A DNA stretch of 15,327 nucleotides, from assembly GCA_011046315.1 (NCBI GenBank), contig DSAU01000205.1, positions 1 through 15,327 of the forward strand, in the 5' to 3' direction. Every line of letters starts with the position of its first letter. Within the stretch, counting starts at the first letter, position 1. Shown here one piece after another: positions 12,397 to 15,327 of the stretch. Origin of the DNA: a bacterium. Lineage in GTDB: Bacteria > Zhuqueibacterota > Zhuqueibacteria > Thermofontimicrobiales > Thermofontimicrobiaceae. A program made the position numbers and the translations under genes. The notes under the pieces are model-generated. The model ran no database searches, was not told where the DNA came from, and saw only the letters and a program-made list of their open reading frames with translations.

Positions 12397-15303
12397 ATGG
12401 CAAAAAATGGATTTTGGCGCTGTTTGCGTTTGATGATTGGGATAGCGGTCATCTATTTACTCGGTTTACCCTTTACTGCTGCTGGCAGCGACAATTGGCA
12501 ATTTCTCAACACCACCGCCATTGGCGCGAAACAGTTTATCAGCAAAAATCCGGGATCGGATGGCAGGGGTGTCGTTATTTTTATTCTGGATAGCGGGGTT
12601 GATCCCGGCGTCCCTGGCTTATTGAAAACATCGACCGGTGAAACAAAAATCATTGATGTTCAGGATTTTTCAGGTCAGGGTGATGTGGCGCTCTACGTCG
12701 GAAAAAAGGGAACATTGGGTCAGGAACGTTTTATTGAGCATCCGGATGGCTTTCGGTTGTACAACTACCATTTGCTGAAACAGCAACCTTATAATGATGA
12801 ATATTTAATCGGCTACTTGGATGAACGACGCTTTAGAAATTCTCGGATTCGGGACATCAACAATAACGGCAGCTCAGATGATGTTTTTGGAGTATTGGTT
12901 TTTGAGGTCGAGGAAGCGGATTCATTTTATTGGGTGGCGTATGTGGATACAGATGGCGATCAACACATCGATGATGAACAGGCTTTGCGTGATTATCATG
13001 TTAAATTTAACCGGTTCCAATTTCGCGGTGGAGATTTGCGCTATGACCGGCGAATGATGACATTCGCGATCAATGTTTTACCCTATGAAATGCTGGTTTC
13101 ATTTCATTTTGACGACGATGGTCACGGTACACATGTGGCCGGGGTTGCCGCCGGATTTGAGATACATGGTCAACAAGGCTATCACGGGATTGCGCCCGGC
13201 GCGCAGATTATCAGCCTGAAAATCGGCGCCGGAATTTATGAGGGGGGATGTACCGTGAGCGGTAGTTTGCATAAGGCGGTCCGTTTTATTGAAGATTATT
13301 CAATGCGAACTCAGCGACCGGTTGTGGTTAATTTAAGCTACGGCATCGGATCGATACGGGAGGGGGAAAGTGATGCCGACCGTTTGATCAACAATTTAAT
13401 GATGGACAATGACGGTGTTTTTGTCTGCATTAGCAATGGCAACGATGGTCCTGGAATTTCCACAACCGGCACACCGTCAGCGGCGCCGCTGGCATTATCT
13501 GTCAGCGCTTATTTGCCCTTCCAACAAGGAAATGATATTCTGGGTACGCGGTTGTCTGAGGATGTTATTTTTGATTTTAGCGCCCGCGGCGGCGAACTTT
13601 CCAAACCCGATGTGATTGCACCGGGAGTGGCCGCTTCGACAGTTCCTCCTTTTTCTGATGCAGATCTGATGCGCGGGACCAGCATGGCAGCACCCCAGGC
13701 TGCAGGAGCGGCTTCGTTGCTGTGGTCTGCTGTTCAACAAAATTTTCCTGAGAAAAAATTAACCGCCGTAGCGTTGCGGAATGCAATCAAATTTAGCGCA
13801 AAACCGTTACCTGATTATTCCCCAGTGGATCAGGGAAACGGTATAATTCAGGTGGAAGCAGCTTACAAGCTGATTCAATCTCGATTTCGAAAAGCGCTGG
13901 CTAACGATTTGATCGGCTATGAAATATCGACAAACTGCCCCTCCTCAAAAAGCGAAACAACGCCGGCAGCTTATTGGCGCACTGCCGGGTACTTCCCAGC
14001 AAATGACGCTAAACAAATCTTTTCCATTCGCCCGATTTTTAGCGACCACATCAATGCTGACCAACGCGCGGCATTTTATCGGGCTTTTAACCTGCAATCT
14101 TCCGCGCCCTGGTTGATTCCTGAAAAGAAATCAATTTATATCAAAGGAGAGAGCAAGGCTGAGGTTACTGTAAAATATAATGCGAAACTATTAACCCAGC
14201 CGGGTTTATATTGCGCAAAAGTGGCTGCATTTCATAAAGCTGACGGCGTTGGTAGAAACGATTTTGATCTGGAGTTTGAACTGCTGAATACGATTATTAT
14301 TCCGCATTCGTTCAGCCATGAAAATCAATATCAAAAAAATTTTGAACAGCAAACGCTTGCCCCTGGTTACATTGCCCGTTATTTCATGCTCCCGCCACCT
14401 GGCGCAACGGCTGCAAAAATTGCGCTTTCACCGGTGAAAAAAAAGTTTTGCGCGGTTGAATTATATTGCCACACCCCGAGCGGTGAGCAATTTTTTAAGA
14501 CGCCACCGATAACCAGCGCGCAAATGAAGACGGTTATCGAATATATTTCCGGCGAGGATTTGACGCCCGGAATTTGGGAAATTGTGGTTGTTGCAGATCT
14601 GCTCAATGATCGAAAATCGATTTATGATCTGCAAATCTCTTTTGGAAGTTTTACCATCGAGCCTTCAGTGCTGTCACAATTCAATTATTCGCTGGGTAGG
14701 GAACCAAGCGGAGATTTTGTGGTCACGAATGGTTTTAACACGCCGTTTTACGGTTTTGCCAGAGGCGAAATATCGGGCTATCAGCGAACGGTGAAAAAAC
14801 AGTTGTTCGGCCGCGATGTTTTTTCATATAATTTTCACCCCAATTCGGATGTAAAAAAAGTGGAGTTCAGCATCGATTTGGATGAAGATGTGTTTTTAAG
14901 CCTATCTGATGTCGCGGTCAATATTTATGACGCCGCCGGAACCACACTGGTAAAAAAAGCGCTAACATCAAACCGGGGAAAAATAACATTAGAGTCTGTC
15001 AGAGAAGCCTATTACCAACTACAAATCAACGCCGCTTTTGTTTATCCCATGACAGACCGCAGATTGGAATTTGAGCTAATAGAAAAATATGAGGTCACCG
15101 ATCCAATTCAGGTTAAAGTTTACGCAGAAAATGATCGTCTGTTTTATCTTTATCCCTCAATCCCCAAATCACTCCAGTTTACTCTGGATCAAAGTCCGCG
15201 CATTGCAGCGGATGGTTTCCAAGCTTTTGGCGTGATTCAATTTTTTGATCGTTATTTGCTTCAACAGGCGTTCTCAATTCCCATTCGATTCGAAAAACGG
15301 TAA
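12397..15303 (+). CDS. Secreted subtilisin-family (S8) protease resembling tripeptidyl peptidase II
   Basis: A 968-residue exported serine protease. The signal peptide covers residues 1 to about 29. The catalytic domain (about 55-495) has Asp65 in ILDSGVDPG, His243 in GHGTHVAG, oxyanion Asn349 in SNGNDGPG and Ser429 in GTSMAAP. Asp and His are separated by 178 residues instead of the usual 30 or so. A long insertion of this kind is the mark of the TPPII group, and the neighbouring sequences (DPGVPGL, KIIDVQD, APGAQIISLKIG, NGIIQVEAAY) also match TPPII. Similarity continues into the beta-rich C-terminal half (for example LAPGYIARYFMLPPPGAT), although the protein is shorter than eukaryotic TPPII (about 1250). 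Two acidic loops in the insertion, DINNNGSSDD (153-162) and DTDGDQHIDD (184-193), look like calcium sites. The N-terminal glutamates that define TPPII exopeptidase activity appear absent. The ATG at 12397 is preceded by GAAGGAG. Likely periplasmic or extracellular; substrate unknown. Confidence 0.93.
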   Translation: MAKNGFWRCLRLMIGIAVIYLLGLPFTAAGSDNWQFLNTTAIGAKQFISKNPGSDGRGVVIFILDSGVDPGVPGLLKTSTGETKIIDVQDFSGQGDVALYVGKKGTLGQERFIEHPDGFRLYNYHLLKQQPYNDEYLIGYLDERRFRNSRIRDINNNGSSDDVFGVLVFEVEEADSFYWVAYVDTDGDQHIDDEQALRDYHVKFNRFQFRGGDLRYDRRMMTFAINVLPYEMLVSFHFDDDGHGTHVAGVAAGFEIHGQQGYHGIAPGAQIISLKIGAGIYEGGCTVSGSLHKAVRFIEDYSMRTQRPVVVNLSYGIGSIREGESDADRLINNLMMDNDGVFVCISNGNDGPGISTTGTPSAAPLALSVSAYLPFQQGNDILGTRLSEDVIFDFSARGGELSKPDVIAPGVAASTVPPFSDADLMRGTSMAAPQAAGAASLLWSAVQQNFPEKKLTAVALRNAIKFSAKPLPDYSPVDQGNGIIQVEAAYKLIQSRFRKALANDLIGYEISTNCPSSKSETTPAAYWRTAGYFPANDAKQIFSIRPIFSDHINADQRAAFYRAFNLQSSAPWLIPEKKSIYIKGESKAEVTVKYNAKLLTQPGLYCAKVAAFHKADGVGRNDFDLEFELLNTIIIPHSFSHENQYQKNFEQQTLAPGYIARYFMLPPPGATAAKIALSPVKKKFCAVELYCHTPSGEQFFKTPPITSAQMKTVIEYISGEDLTPGIWEIVVVADLLNDRKSIYDLQISFGSFTIEPSVLSQFNYSLGREPSGDFVVTNGFNTPFYGFARGEISGYQRTVKKQLFGRDVFSYNFHPNSDVKKVEFSIDLDEDVFLSLSDVAVNIYDAAGTTLVKKALTSNRGKITLESVREAYYQLQINAAFVYPMTDRRLEFELIEKYEVTDPIQVKVYAENDRLFYLYPSIPKSLQFTLDQSPRIAADGFQAFGVIQFFDRYLLQQAFSIPIRFEKR

Positions 15304-15323
15304 TATTGATTTCAGAGGATAAA

Positions 15324-15327
15324 ATGA
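15324..15327 (+). CDS. Start of a further gene, cut by the window edge
   Basis: An ATG at 15324 follows a good ribosome-binding site (AGAGGA, 15314-15319) and lies 20 nt after the protease stop. This suggests another gene in the same transcription unit, but only the start codon and one base are visible, so its product cannot be judged. Confidence 0.45.

Overview
The window looks like a piece of chromosome from a Gram-negative (diderm) environmental bacterium with moderate GC content. Signal peptides, an outer-membrane beta-barrel ending in phenylalanine, a periplasmic LolA-like protein and an RND exporter all point to two membranes. The mix of genes would suit the FCB/Calditrichota-like lineages, but that placement is an inference and no rRNA or tRNA is present to test it. 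No CRISPR array, phage gene or complete insertion sequence was seen.

Left part (1-6011, all on +): an unrecognised multi-spanning membrane protein (108-1328), then a compact housekeeping run coaE (last step of CoA synthesis), comEC (DNA-uptake channel) and pyk (pyruvate kinase). The coaE-comEC and comEC-pyk gaps are only 31 and 11 nt, so these three are probably co-transcribed. A 266-nt convergent spacer (6012-6277) follows; it holds only a short Trp/Cys-rich open segment that may be a gene remnant.

Middle part (6278-11376, all on -): a tight four-gene operon read from right to left: outer-membrane beta-barrel protein, TetR-family repressor, HAE3/MMPL-type RND exporter, and LolA-like 'outer membrane lipoprotein-sorting' protein. 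The exporter appears to start at a TTG inside the end of the tetR gene. Upstream lies a strong sigma70-type promoter (TTGACT, 17 bp, TATATT). Just downstream of its -10 box are two similar palindromes with centres 17 bp apart, the expected layout for TetR autoregulation. Together the proteins span inner membrane, periplasm and outer membrane, which suggests regulated export of a lipid or other hydrophobic compound to the cell surface. This is the most system-like part of the window.

Right part (11377-15327): a gene-poor stretch of about 610 nt contains the operon promoter and operators plus two separate inverted-repeat elements. Then come, on +, an eIF1/SUI1-like protein (yciH family), a 968-residue secreted subtilase resembling eukaryotic tripeptidyl peptidase II over its whole length, and the first bases of another gene at the window edge. 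By my alignment from memory, the subtilase lacks the two glutamates that make TPPII an exopeptidase, so it may be a secreted endoprotease.
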